Assembly: GCA_964467345.1 (NCBI GenBank)
Contig: CAYXPY010000004.1
Location: 18,634 to 82,633, forward strand
DNA length: 64,000 nt
Direction of reading: 5' to 3'
Source of the DNA: SM1-50 sp964467345
GTDB lineage: Archaea > Thermoplasmatota > E2 > DHVEG-1
Shown in pieces: positions 1 to 8,412 of the stretch (position 1 is its first letter; the number at the start of each line of letters is the position of its first letter). The notes under the pieces were generated by a model, which did not search any database, had not been told where the DNA came from, and saw only the letters and a list, made by a program, of their open reading frames with translations. Both the position numbers and the translations under genes were made by a program.

Positions 1-2
1 TC

Positions 3-866
3 CCATTAATCGGGACTGTGAATATAACCACTTTGTCTCTCCCATTATTAACCGTTGTCCTTGCAGGACTAGATAGTTTTAACCCCTGTTCCTTTTTTAT
101 ACTGATTTTTCTTTTAAATCTACTTGTCCATCTCCAGTCCAGAAGAAGAATGCTTCTTGTCGGTGGCATTTTTATCTTTTTTTCGGGACTATTTTATTTT
201 CTTTTCATGTTTGTCATGTTCAATACCTTATTGATTACTGCATCATTTGTAAATTACTTCTCCGCTGCAGTTGGACTGGTTGCCGTAGGCATAGGTCTGC
301 TGAACATGAAGGATTTCTTCATATTGAAAAAAGGACCAAGCCTCAGTATCCCTCAAGAAAAACGATCACTCATCTTTCAAAGAATACGAAAACTCATAAA
401 ATCACCCTCACTTGTAGCAATGCTTGGTGCGACAATCTTCTTGGCGATAAGTGTTAATTTTTATGAACTGCTCTGCACCCTTGGTTTTCCCCTCATCTAT
501 ACGACACGATTAACAAGTGTTGAAGTCCCAATAATAGAATATTATCTCTACATTTTAAGTTACAATATCATCTATGTCATTCCATTAATCATCATTCTTC
601 TAATCTTCAGCTTCACCCTGGGAAAAATGAAACTGACTGAGTGGCAAATACAGAGATTAAAATTGTTCTCCGGAATCCTTATCTTTTCTTTTGGGTTGTT
701 ATTCATCGTTGATTATATGTTACTTGAAAATATTCTTACCTCGATTAGTTTACTACTCCTGAGTTTATTGCTGACATTATGCATATCGCCACTTTGGAAA
801 AAAATTAGAAACAAGCAAGAAAACATACCCAAAAATAACTCTGAAATATCGAAAAATAAATATTAG
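3..866 (+). CDS. CcdA/DsbD-like polytopic membrane protein (5' end outside window)
   Basis: The protein is a string of about six hydrophobic segments. The first contains LDSFNPCS (residues 18-25 counted from the GTG at 18), which resembles the Asn-Pro-Cys of the CcdA/DsbD thiol-disulfide electron-transfer family. That family passes reducing equivalents from cytoplasmic thioredoxin across the membrane. The frame is open back to the window edge with no stop, so the GTG at 18 may be internal and the gene is probably 5'-truncated here; an N-terminal thioredoxin-like domain could lie upstream. The C-terminal tail is hydrophilic (Lys/Asn-rich). It is convergent with the hydrogenase protease gene, with stops 3 bases apart. 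Family membership is likely; the substrate is unknown. Confidence 0.6.
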   Translation, partial: PLIGTVNITTLSLPLLTVVLAGLDSFNPCSFFILIFLLNLLVHLQSRRRMLLVGGIFIFFSGLFYFLFMFVMFNTLLITASFVNYFSAAVGLVAVGIGLLNMKDFFILKKGPSLSIPQEKRSLIFQRIRKLIKSPSLVAMLGATIFLAISVNFYELLCTLGFPLIYTTRLTSVEVPIIEYYLYILSYNIIYVIPLIIILLIFSFTLGKMKLTEWQIQRLKLFSGILIFSFGLLFIVDYMLLENILTSISLLLLSLLLTLCISPLWKKIRNKQENIPKNNSEISKNKY

Positions 867-869
867 ACG

Positions 870-1346
870 TTATTCTCCAGATAGGACCTTTTGAATTTCT
901 TTATTTAACGATTTTTTAATAATCGGCAGTCGCTTCTTTAGTTGCGCAGACAAACCAATCCCAAAGGAGAGATCATATGGTTGAACACCAAACACATACA
1001 GTCTCCGGGGAAGTTCATTAAGCTGCTTTGAAAATGCAAGGACATTTATGAAATCTGATTCATGCGTTGATAACTGAATAGGTGTTTTTTTTTGTTGAAT
1101 CTCTGCAAGGGTAAACAATCGATTTTCACCAGGTTTACCTTTGAAATCCACTGCGTCCACAAGGATAACAACATCAAAATGGGAAAGAAGATGAAGCAGA
1201 TTCATCCCCCCTGTGCCTGCATCAATCAAATCCGCATCTTTGTAGGATAAATTTTTCTGTTTCTGCAAAAAACCAAGTAATTCGATTCCTATGCCATCAT
1301 CACGGCGGAGGGGATTACCCAACCCAATGATCCCAATACGGCTCAT
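870..1346 (-). CDS. [NiFe]-hydrogenase maturation endopeptidase
   Basis: 158 residues, the usual size for the HycI/HyaD/HoxW peptidase family, which removes the C-terminal tail of the hydrogenase large subunit after nickel insertion. The N-terminus IGLGNPLRRDDGIG is the family signature, including the Asp that helps bind Ni. A second conserved Asp (LVDAVDF, about residue 64) and a His (STHES, about residue 93) are also present. It is the last gene of the minus-strand hydrogenase operon, 12 bases after the large subunit stop. That large subunit ends in DPCxxCxxH plus a seven-residue tail, which is the expected substrate. Confidence 0.9.
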   Translation of the reverse strand: MSRIGIIGLGNPLRRDDGIGIELLGFLQKQKNLSYKDADLIDAGTGGMNLLHLLSHFDVVILVDAVDFKGKPGENRLFTLAEIQQKKTPIQLSTHESDFINVLAFSKQLNELPRRLYVFGVQPYDLSFGIGLSAQLKKRLPIIKKSLNKEIQKVLSGE

Positions 1347-1358
1347 ACGGAAGATAAA

Positions 1359-2660
1359 TCAGAGAAAGGTAACGTCAAGATAATGAGTTGAACAGGAGAT
1401 ACAAGGGTCGTACGCACGTACTAACATTTCTAGCATCAACTCAATTTCTTTTGGGTTTTTATCAAGGATCTGTGGAACGAGTTTCTCCATATCTTTCTGA
1501 ATGTTGGCATGGTTCTGGTTTGTTGGAATGATGCAGTTGGCTTTCGTACAATACCCTTTTGAGTTCAATGTGTAATCATGGACAAGGATACCTCGTGGTA
1601 CTTCAACGATCCCGACACCCCTCCCGGATTTCACCACTGGTTTTACTGGTTTTTCATATTTGAATTTCTGATCCATGAGAGAGTCGATGAGATACAGAGA
1701 ATCCTGAATGTTGTGGGAAAACTCAACGAGCTGAGCAATCGTGTTCATATAGGGGTTGTACGAAGGTGCCCGCAAGCCGAACATATGAGCGATTTCCTGA
1801 GCAACAGGGTAGAGTTGATTGCTATTGAGATTGAACCGAGCCAATGCCCCAACCATGTACGACTCCCGTGCGTGTTTCGCATATTTTGCTGTTGATTGAG
1901 GGACGACATATTCTTGCATAACCTCCTTGTAGTTGCGATACGACGGATGACGCCCTGTGTCGGTTGACCCAATGATCCCGTCGTAGAGTGCATATTCTGA
2001 ATCCGAGGTAAGTCCGATATATTCAGTCTCCCTGGAAAACGACGGGAGTTTTTCTGAGACACCATGCAGGATGGATGCAAGTTGAGAGGTAAGGCCCTGA
2101 GCCTCGATGAGTCTTTTTTTCAATTCAACAAGTTCTTTCTCAGTTGGAATAGCTGAAAAACCACCAACGACCAAGCGGATAGGATGAATCGTACGACCGC
2201 AAATAAGGTCGGACATCTCGTTTGCGAGACGATGTAATTTAACTATCGTTAGGACCGTATCGGTATGTTTTCCAACCAAGGGAAACACGCTGCCGACTCC
2301 AAACAAATCTGGTGCCACAAGATAGCCGATATGCAGGATATGGCTTTGCATATTCTCTGCGTTAATCGCAAGACGACGTAATTGTGCTGTCTGTTTTGTG
2401 ATGCTTACTCCTAACGCATCTTCCGTGGCCTTTAAGGATGCCAGGGAATGGCCAATGGAGCAAATCCCACAAATCCTAGATGTAATCGGGCGCAGCTCAT
2501 TGTAATGTTGTCCTCGCAACATAGCCTCGAAAAAACGAGGAGCTTCGACGACACTCCATTGGAGTTTGTCGATTTTGCCGTTTTTCACATCAAGGGTGAT
2601 ATTGCCATGACCCTCGACACGAGTGAGATGCTCGACATGAACTGAAAAATCTTTACTCAT
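1359..2660 (-). CDS. hydA: Group 3b [NiFe]-hydrogenase (sulfhydrogenase) large subunit
   Basis: Catalytic subunit of a cytoplasmic bidirectional hydrogenase. Both active-site motifs are intact: L1 RICGICSIGH (Cys64, Cys67) and L2 DPCISCSTH (Cys420, Cys423), which ligate the Ni-Fe centre. Seven residues follow His426, as expected for a precursor cleaved by the protease encoded next door. The start at 2660 (MSKDFSVHVEHLTRVEGHG) is chosen because AGGAG lies just upstream and homologs begin there; the longer frame reaching 2855 runs through the small subunit gene. It overlaps the small subunit stop by 8 bp. Group 3b assignment rests on the diaphorase gene in the same operon. Confidence 0.92.
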   Translation of the reverse strand: MSKDFSVHVEHLTRVEGHGNITLDVKNGKIDKLQWSVVEAPRFFEAMLRGQHYNELRPITSRICGICSIGHSLASLKATEDALGVSITKQTAQLRRLAINAENMQSHILHIGYLVAPDLFGVGSVFPLVGKHTDTVLTIVKLHRLANEMSDLICGRTIHPIRLVVGGFSAIPTEKELVELKKRLIEAQGLTSQLASILHGVSEKLPSFSRETEYIGLTSDSEYALYDGIIGSTDTGRHPSYRNYKEVMQEYVVPQSTAKYAKHARESYMVGALARFNLNSNQLYPVAQEIAHMFGLRAPSYNPYMNTIAQLVEFSHNIQDSLYLIDSLMDQKFKYEKPVKPVVKSGRGVGIVEVPRGILVHDYTLNSKGYCTKANCIIPTNQNHANIQKDMEKLVPQILDKNPKEIELMLEMLVRAYDPCISCSTHYLDVTFL

Positions 2661-3417
2661 CGTAACTACACTCCTTTCTTCCGTAATTATACATCGTACA
2701 ACGCCGTCGAATATCCTCATAAGAAAGATTATAACGCTCAAGGACCTCTTTGACACATTCAGTCTCTGCTTTTTTAATAAGACCTCGACATCCTTCACAG
2801 GGACTGTTATGAGTCGGACAGATGGCCTTACACCCAGCCCTTGTGATTGGCCCAAGACAAAAATTACCTAGTTCAAATTGACAGATGTTTTCGTTCTTCT
2901 TACATTCAACACACACAGGATAGCGAGGGATTTCAGGTTTTTTTCCAAGGGCTATCGCAGTGATGACTGATTTAAACTCATCCCGGTCAATTGGACAGCC
3001 ATGAATGTAATAGTCAACGGGCACGACCTCGTTGAGCGCCTTGGTTTGGAAGACATCAAACAGCTTGTTTCCCTTGAGGTTTGCATCACCATAGACTTCT
3101 TTCTTTACTTCCTCAGGCATCCATTGGTTCCGTATCTTGTTCACACCACCAATCGTCGCACATGCCCCAAGGGCGATGAGGATCTTTGCATGAGTCCGTA
3201 TCTTCCGTAAACGCTCCTCATCTATTGGCCTCATGATTGAGCCTTCGACGATAGCTATGTCGTACTCATCAGAATGTTCCTTCATCACCTCTCGGAATGA
3301 GACAACATCAACAAAGGAGATAAGGTCAAGGATCTCCTCTTCGAGGTTGGCGATCTGCAATTCGCAACCCTCACAGTCAGCAAAATCAAAGACCGCGACC
3401 CGTGGTTTTGCCTTCAT
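2653..3417 (-). CDS. hydD: Group 3b [NiFe]-hydrogenase small (delta) subunit
   Basis: 254 residues. The proximal [4Fe-4S] ligand pattern is visible: Cys15 and Cys18 (DCEGCE), Cys86 (LGACATIGG) and Cys141 (IHGCPID). The Cys-rich C-terminal third (residues 169-210) supplies ligands for additional clusters, as in sulfhydrogenase delta and Mvh-type small subunits. It relays electrons between the Ni-Fe site and the diaphorase. It has no Tat signal, so the enzyme is cytoplasmic. It sits between the diaphorase gene (4-bp overlap at 3414-3417) and the large subunit (8-bp overlap), indicating translational coupling. Confidence 0.92.
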   Translation of the reverse strand: MKAKPRVAVFDFADCEGCELQIANLEEEILDLISFVDVVSFREVMKEHSDEYDIAIVEGSIMRPIDEERLRKIRTHAKILIALGACATIGGVNKIRNQWMPEEVKKEVYGDANLKGNKLFDVFQTKALNEVVPVDYYIHGCPIDRDEFKSVITAIALGKKPEIPRYPVCVECKKNENICQFELGNFCLGPITRAGCKAICPTHNSPCEGCRGLIKKAETECVKEVLERYNLSYEDIRRRCTMYNYGRKECSYDE

Positions 3418-5357
3418 TCAAACGCCTCCGGTAAATCCTTCAGCTTCCCGTAATTGAAAACCGGACCTTCTTTACACACATAAACCCCGTTGATCTGGCA
3501 GTGTCCACATTTAGCCACTCCGCATTTCATTCGCCGTTCAAGAGACACATAAATGTTATCATCGGGTATCCCGAGAGTCTGTAGACATTTTATGACGAAT
3601 TTATACATCACGGGTGGTCCGATAACAACAGCGATGGTGTTCTTTGAGTCAAGTTTATCAGCCTGGATTTTTGGAAACAAGGTTGTAATCAGACCTGTAC
3701 AACCACCCCAGCATTCACTTGGATCGCATCGATCAACGGTGAGTTCGCATTGTACGTTTGATATCTTTTTCCATTTGTCAACATCATCCATAAAGGTGAT
3801 TTCATTTGGGCGTTTAGCCCCATAAAGGATAATGATGTCCTTGAACTTCTCTCTATAACGAGAATCAAGAACATGGTTGATCAGCGAACGCATTGGAACC
3901 ATGCCTGTTCCACCGGAGGTGAAAAGCAATGTTTTACCTTCGAATGATGCAACATCAAATCCGTTTCCCAAAGGTCCTCGAACCCCTACTTTATCTCCGG
4001 GTTTCATTAAGCATAATTTTTTTGTCACGTTGCCAACCTGACGAACCATAATCTCAAAGACCGGGGTATCCCCTGGCGGAGAGGAGATGCCGAACGGTGC
4101 CTCGCCATATCCGAATACGGAGACTTCCACAAATTGCCCTGGTTTATGACCGAGCGGTTTTTTGTCGTCCATTTCGATTTCAAAAAAGCTGTCGGTTTCA
4201 TTAAACCGGGTTATTTTCTGGATGGTCGCACTGCGTGGGACATGAATGATTCCTTTTTCTAAAACCTCCGTTTCTTCCCTTATAAAATATCTCCCAGTAT
4301 CCTTACTTGATGAGAAATGAGCAAGTTCATTGATGAGGTTACAGGGATCTGCAATATCAGGTAAACATGCGCTTCCACAACGCCCGCATCCTACACAGGC
4401 TACAAATCCATATCGCTCGGGAAGGTAGTTTCCTTTTCTAAAGAACCGATGTCGATACCGTTCTTTTATGTCCTCTCTGAATACTTCACCACTGCCGACC
4501 TTTGTGAATTCCTTAAGCATGCATCCATCCCAGGTCCGCACCCGGGTGCCGTCCTTGAGGTTCAATGATACGTTATCTTTGACATCGTAACAAAAACAGG
4601 TTGGACAGACCATGGTGCATGAGCTGCATTCCATGCAGACATCTGCATGTTCTTCCCATATCGCATGTTGATAATTTGCGACAAGAAGGGCGGACCAGTC
4701 TTTCTTATCGACCTTTACCTTCTGTTTATATTTCTTTAGTACTGTCTGACGGATTTTTTCAACCTTTCCTAGGTCCGCTGGTGAAGCATCCTTCACCGTT
4801 GCATATTTTTTCAGTAGTTTTGTTCCTTTTTCAGAGCCGACGGTTACGACATAGGACGTTCCAATGTCTGTGAGAAGCAAATCAAAACCTGTATCGGTGA
4901 CGTTTGTTTTCATGCTCCCTGCAAAAGACCGCTCAGAAACATTTTGAATATCGGTTCCAATGATGATGGTGTTTTCCCGACGTTTCTTATAGAAAGTGTC
5001 TTGTTGTTCGTCCAGGTAATGACGGTCTGTTTGTTCTAATGCGATGATATCATAGGGATGAACTCCGATAATGATTCGCGGGGTATCATCAGAGGCGGCT
5101 TTTGCTTCAAAGGGTTTTTCTAATGAAAAATCCAATAACTGCTCATACTGTGGGAGGAAATATTTCTTCGGAGGAAGAATGGTGACATCGTAATGTAATT
5201 GTAATTGATCGGCAGAGGATAACGTATCAAAGACATAGCGTTTTCCTTTGGCAACAACCCCAACGACATCGTAGCTTCCGTCTTTTATTAAAGAGTTTAC
5301 AAATGTTGAAAAATCTTTTTTAGATATGGTTTTTACAACTTGTTTCATCTCAGACAC
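3414..5357 (-). CDS. Fused sulfhydrogenase beta-gamma subunit (HydB-HydG), NAD(P)H diaphorase
   Basis: 647 residues combining two subunits that are separate in Thermococcales sulfhydrogenases. Residues 1-350 are the HydB-type Fe-S subunit with CMECSSCTMVCPTC (241-254) and CVGCGRCGSAC (321-331). Residues about 368-647 are the HydG-type ferredoxin-NADP reductase module: flavin region PFGISSPP (about 421-428), nucleotide motif SGGTGMVPM (481-489) and a C-terminal [2Fe-2S] site CGVAKCGHC plus a later Cys. It would couple H2 oxidation or production to NADP(H). The first gene of the operon; its promoter lies in 5358-5469. The fusion is in frame with no internal start signal. Confidence 0.9.
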   Translation of the reverse strand: MSEMKQVVKTISKKDFSTFVNSLIKDGSYDVVGVVAKGKRYVFDTLSSADQLQLHYDVTILPPKKYFLPQYEQLLDFSLEKPFEAKAASDDTPRIIIGVHPYDIIALEQTDRHYLDEQQDTFYKKRRENTIIIGTDIQNVSERSFAGSMKTNVTDTGFDLLLTDIGTSYVVTVGSEKGTKLLKKYATVKDASPADLGKVEKIRQTVLKKYKQKVKVDKKDWSALLVANYQHAIWEEHADVCMECSSCTMVCPTCFCYDVKDNVSLNLKDGTRVRTWDGCMLKEFTKVGSGEVFREDIKERYRHRFFRKGNYLPERYGFVACVGCGRCGSACLPDIADPCNLINELAHFSSSKDTGRYFIREETEVLEKGIIHVPRSATIQKITRFNETDSFFEIEMDDKKPLGHKPGQFVEVSVFGYGEAPFGISSPPGDTPVFEIMVRQVGNVTKKLCLMKPGDKVGVRGPLGNGFDVASFEGKTLLFTSGGTGMVPMRSLINHVLDSRYREKFKDIIILYGAKRPNEITFMDDVDKWKKISNVQCELTVDRCDPSECWGGCTGLITTLFPKIQADKLDSKNTIAVVIGPPVMYKFVIKCLQTLGIPDDNIYVSLERRMKCGVAKCGHCQINGVYVCKEGPVFNYGKLKDLPEAFE

Positions 5358-5469
5358 CTTTTTTCGTCTAAGGAGATAACTTTCTGATAATCAGATGACC
5401 CCGTGGAGGGTGAATGGATATTCCAATTTAAGTTTTTTGATTTCCTAAAATAACTCCTTTTAAGGTTGG
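5358..5469. promoter_or_regulatory. Hydrogenase operon upstream region
   Basis: 112 bp between the malic enzyme stop and the hydrogenase operon start, both genes on the minus strand. It is AT-rich, and a weak TATA-like ACTTAAAT on the minus strand near 5430 could serve the hydrogenase operon. No clear operator or hairpin was seen. Confidence 0.35.
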
Positions 5470-6819
5470 TTATTCTGGCGCTTGGGGGATATACCCATGT
5501 GTCATCAGGGTCTGTGTTATATCCCTGGATTTTTTTATGATTGACAATGCATGTTCATAGAGCTGTTGACGAGATGGTTTGATCCGAGCAATCCCCTGGG
5601 ATATCGCTTTCATACCCACAGCAACAGCCTCTCTGGGGAAGACTTCCCAAGAGTCCATGGTAGGTACTATGGAAGTATCACTCAGTCCTGCGTCCTCTGC
5701 TGTTTTTGCTAGCTCATGGGCAGCTGCGATGCACATTTCATCAGTGATGGTCTCAGCGCGGACGTCAAGAGTGCCGCGGAATATCCCTGGGAAGCCTAAT
5801 GAGTTGTTGATTTGGTTGGGGAAATCTGATCGGCCTGTTGCGATGATACGGGCTCCTGCTTCTTCTGCTTCCCATGGCCAGATCTCTGGTATTGGATTTG
5901 CCGTAGCAAAGAGAATTGAGTCCTGTGCCATGGAGGAGACCCATTCTTTTTTAATTGTACCTGGACCGGGTTTGCTTGCGGCGATACAAATATCGGTATC
6001 TCTGAGAGCGTCAGCAAGGCCACCGGTGCGTCCTTCAGCGTTTGATTGTAAGCACATCGTCCATTTTTCAGGGTTATTTTCTTTTTCTTGTTCCAGGTCC
6101 TCTCGAGAGGTATGAAGAATGCCTTTGCTGTCTGCCATGATGATGTTTTTCTGCTGCACCCCTGCTGCGATAAGCACGCGTGCGATAGCGATGTTTGCTG
6201 CACCTGCACCGACCATGCTGACAAGAGCACTGTCAAGAGGTTTCCCTACGATTTTTAAGGCATTGATCGCCCCTGCGGTGACTATGGTTGCGGTACCTTG
6301 TTGATCATCATGCCATACCGGGATATCCATCTCTTTTCTTAAGCGATCTAGGATGTAGAAACATTTTGGTTTTGCAATATCCTCTAGATTGATACCACCG
6401 AAGCTTGGTTTGAGCCATTTCACTGCCTGGATAATCTCCTCAGGTTTTTTAGTGTCAAGACAGATTGGGTATGCATCGACGCCACCAAGGTATTTGAAGA
6501 GGAGTGATTTCCCTTCCATGACCGGAAGTCCTGCCTCAGGTCCGATGTCTCCAAGTCCAAGGACTCGTGTCCCATCACTGATGACAGCGACCGTATTCCA
6601 CTTATTCGTGTAATCAAAAACCTTTAACGGATGCTTTTGAATCTCTTTGCAGGGTTCTGCGACACCGGGGGTATACCAGATAGCGAAATCATTGAAGTCT
6701 TTTATCCGACATTTTGGCAGCACCTCTATTTTTCCGCGATAGAAAGGGTGTAACCTCATAGCGTCTTTCGCTGGTTTATTTGCTTTTTCAAGCAGTTGTT
6801 TTTCGTTGATTTTTTTCAT
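5470..6819 (-). CDS. NAD(P)-dependent malic enzyme (oxaloacetate-decarboxylating)
   Basis: 449 residues, the size of the short prokaryotic malic enzymes. It converts malate to pyruvate and CO2 while reducing NAD(P). Visible motifs: YTPGVAEPC (about 49-57), the metal/malate-binding region GLGDIGPEAGLPVMEGK, the WHDDQQGTA signature, and the Rossmann loop MVGAGAANIAIARV. No phosphotransacetylase-like C-terminal domain is present. It lies upstream of the hydrogenase operon on the same strand and diverges from the Hdr operon; both neighbours are redox systems, so a role in supplying NADPH and pyruvate is plausible. Cofactor preference cannot be read with certainty. Confidence 0.9.
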   Translation of the reverse strand: MKKINEKQLLEKANKPAKDAMRLHPFYRGKIEVLPKCRIKDFNDFAIWYTPGVAEPCKEIQKHPLKVFDYTNKWNTVAVISDGTRVLGLGDIGPEAGLPVMEGKSLLFKYLGGVDAYPICLDTKKPEEIIQAVKWLKPSFGGINLEDIAKPKCFYILDRLRKEMDIPVWHDDQQGTATIVTAGAINALKIVGKPLDSALVSMVGAGAANIAIARVLIAAGVQQKNIIMADSKGILHTSREDLEQEKENNPEKWTMCLQSNAEGRTGGLADALRDTDICIAASKPGPGTIKKEWVSSMAQDSILFATANPIPEIWPWEAEEAGARIIATGRSDFPNQINNSLGFPGIFRGTLDVRAETITDEMCIAAAHELAKTAEDAGLSDTSIVPTMDSWEVFPREAVAVGMKAISQGIARIKPSRQQLYEHALSIIKKSRDITQTLMTHGYIPQAPE

Positions 6820-6950
6820 AATAAGTTCCCACGTTGGGGATATGATATTTTGCTATATTAATTCGCATGATTCGTATTGTTGGAAAAAATGAAAAATTAT
6901 TGATAGTTTTAAATATGATAGGTGGATAAACCTTCTGCAGAGAAGTCGGA

Positions 6951-6990
6951 AAAGTATATATAGTTAACAATTGTTAATTAATGAATAGAG
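6951..6990 (+). promoter_or_regulatory. Promoter and palindromic operator of the hdr operon
   Basis: A strong TATA box (TATATATA, 6955-6962) is followed at once by a perfect 14-bp palindrome TTAACAATTGTTAA (6964-6977). Archaeal transcription starts about 25 bp after the TATA box, near 6985, giving a leader of roughly 15 nt before the hdrC ATG at 7001. The palindrome therefore sits between TATA box and start site, a typical repressor position. The regulator is not identifiable from the window. Confidence 0.6.
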
Positions 6991-7000
6991 AGAGTCTAAA

Positions 7001-7528
7001 ATGAGCATTATCGACTTGACTTCTATGGGGGAGCCGCAGTCGGATCAACGAAAAGAACTCAACGACCGACTCAAAAAACTCCAAGACGAAATATCAGACT
7101 ATTGTTTCCAATGCGGTAGATGCACCTCTGGCTGCGAAGCACATAAACTCCTAGAGCTAGAACCACATAAAATCATCGCATTATTAAAACGAGGATTACT
7201 CAACGAACTTGTCAACTCCGATGTCATCTGGACCTGCATGAGCTGTATGAAATGCAGGGAACGCTGCCCCCAACGCGTCGCCCCTGTTGAGGTTTTATTT
7301 GCTTTAAAGAACATGGCTGTCGCAAGCGGCAAACAAATCCCGGGGAAATATACCAGTATGCTGCAGTCAATCCTCTCGATGGGACTTATCCAGGACATCC
7401 AGCAAACCACAACCCGTGGTAATACAACAGTGAAACGAGACGAGCTTGGACTCCCTTCGCTTTCCAAACCAGTTGATGTTGCCAAGTTTCAAGCAGGGAT
7501 CATGAAAATCGCGATGGAAAAGGTATAA
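7001..7528 (+). CDS. hdrC: Heterodisulfide reductase-type subunit C (HdrC)
   Basis: 175 residues with two complete [4Fe-4S] motifs: CFQCGRCTSGC (Cys35, 38, 41, 45) and CMSCMKCRERCP (Cys79, 82, 85, 89). HdrC carries electrons from HdrA to the HdrB active site. It is soluble, with no membrane anchor of the HdrE/QmoC type. First gene of the operon; hdrB starts 5 bases after its stop. The physiological disulfide need not be CoM-S-S-CoB, because no methanogenesis gene is visible; HdrABC-like enzymes in non-methanogens reduce other substrates. Confidence 0.93.
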   Translation: MSIIDLTSMGEPQSDQRKELNDRLKKLQDEISDYCFQCGRCTSGCEAHKLLELEPHKIIALLKRGLLNELVNSDVIWTCMSCMKCRERCPQRVAPVEVLFALKNMAVASGKQIPGKYTSMLQSILSMGLIQDIQQTTTRGNTTVKRDELGLPSLSKPVDVAKFQAGIMKIAMEKV

Positions 7529-7533
7529 GGACG

Positions 7534-8412
7534 ATGAAAAAGAAATACGCTCTGTATCCTGGTTGTTTAATGCCAACAGAACAATACGCCTACGAGCTTT
7601 CAATCAGAGAAACTCTACCGATACTCGGTATTGACCTCGTCGACGTAGAAGGCTTTTCCTGTTGTGGAGAACCAATGAAAAGCGTGAATCAATTCCTCAC
7701 CTTGTATCTCTCCACACGCAATCTTGCGATAGCCGAGAAGCATCATCTTGACCTGTTCGTCCCATGTGCAATGTGTCATCTGGCACTTTCCGAATGTCAC
7801 CATGTTCTAGAGAAGAACCCAGCAATGAAAGAACGAATCAACAGCCACCTCGCTGCCGAGGACCTACAATACACCGGGAAAAGCAAGATTGTTCACACCA
7901 TCGATTTATTATATGATCAAATCGGGATTGAAAAGATAAAGGAGCATGTCAAAAAACCACTCACCGGTCTGAAAATAGCGGCTCATTATGGGTGTCACCT
8001 GATCCGTCCCAGTGAGATCGGTCGTCCGGATGACTCAGAAAATCCACAGAAAATAGAATCGATCCTCAAAGCCATCGGTGCCGAACCAGTCAACTACCCT
8101 CAGAAACTTGATTGTTGCGGTGCGCCATTACTTGCCAATCTCCCAGAGTCCGCGCTGACAAAAACAGGTCAGAAGCTCCAGGCAATACAAGAACAAGGAA
8201 TCCAAGCATTGGTGGATGTCTGTCCTTGGTGCCATAAGATGTTCGACAGCAGACAAACCAAAGCAGCAGAGACCGTCGCAACAAAACTTGATGTCCCGGT
8301 ATTCTACCTTACTCAATTACTTGGAATGGCCTTTGGACTATCTGCTGAAAAACTCGGCTTAGCACTCAACCTCAGCCCTGTCGAAAAACTCCAGCAGGAG
8401 GCTGCGACGTAA
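7534..8412 (+). CDS. hdrB: Heterodisulfide reductase-type subunit B (HdrB)
   Basis: 292 residues with two CCG domains, each with the full ligand set for a noncubane [4Fe-4S] cluster: Cys11, Cys43-Cys44 (SCCGEP), Cys78 and Cys81; and Cys154, Cys194-Cys195 (DCCGAPLL), Cys230 and Cys233. This is the disulfide-reducing catalytic subunit in methanogens. Because all ligands are retained, the protein is likely catalytic. The stop overlaps the hdrA start (TAATG), so the two are translationally coupled. Confidence 0.93.
   Translation: MKKKYALYPGCLMPTEQYAYELSIRETLPILGIDLVDVEGFSCCGEPMKSVNQFLTLYLSTRNLAIAEKHHLDLFVPCAMCHLALSECHHVLEKNPAMKERINSHLAAEDLQYTGKSKIVHTIDLLYDQIGIEKIKEHVKKPLTGLKIAAHYGCHLIRPSEIGRPDDSENPQKIESILKAIGAEPVNYPQKLDCCGAPLLANLPESALTKTGQKLQAIQEQGIQALVDVCPWCHKMFDSRQTKAAETVATKLDVPVFYLTQLLGMAFGLSAEKLGLALNLSPVEKLQQEAAT

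Noticed and set aside
2661..2855. N-terminal extension of the hydrogenase large subunit
   Set aside because: The extra 65 residues lie inside the small-subunit gene in another frame; ATG 2660 has a good SD and matches the family start.
6981..7004. Seven-codon upstream frame (ATG 6981) overlapping the hdrC start
   Set aside because: The expected transcription start near 6985 falls after this ATG, so it is probably not in the message.
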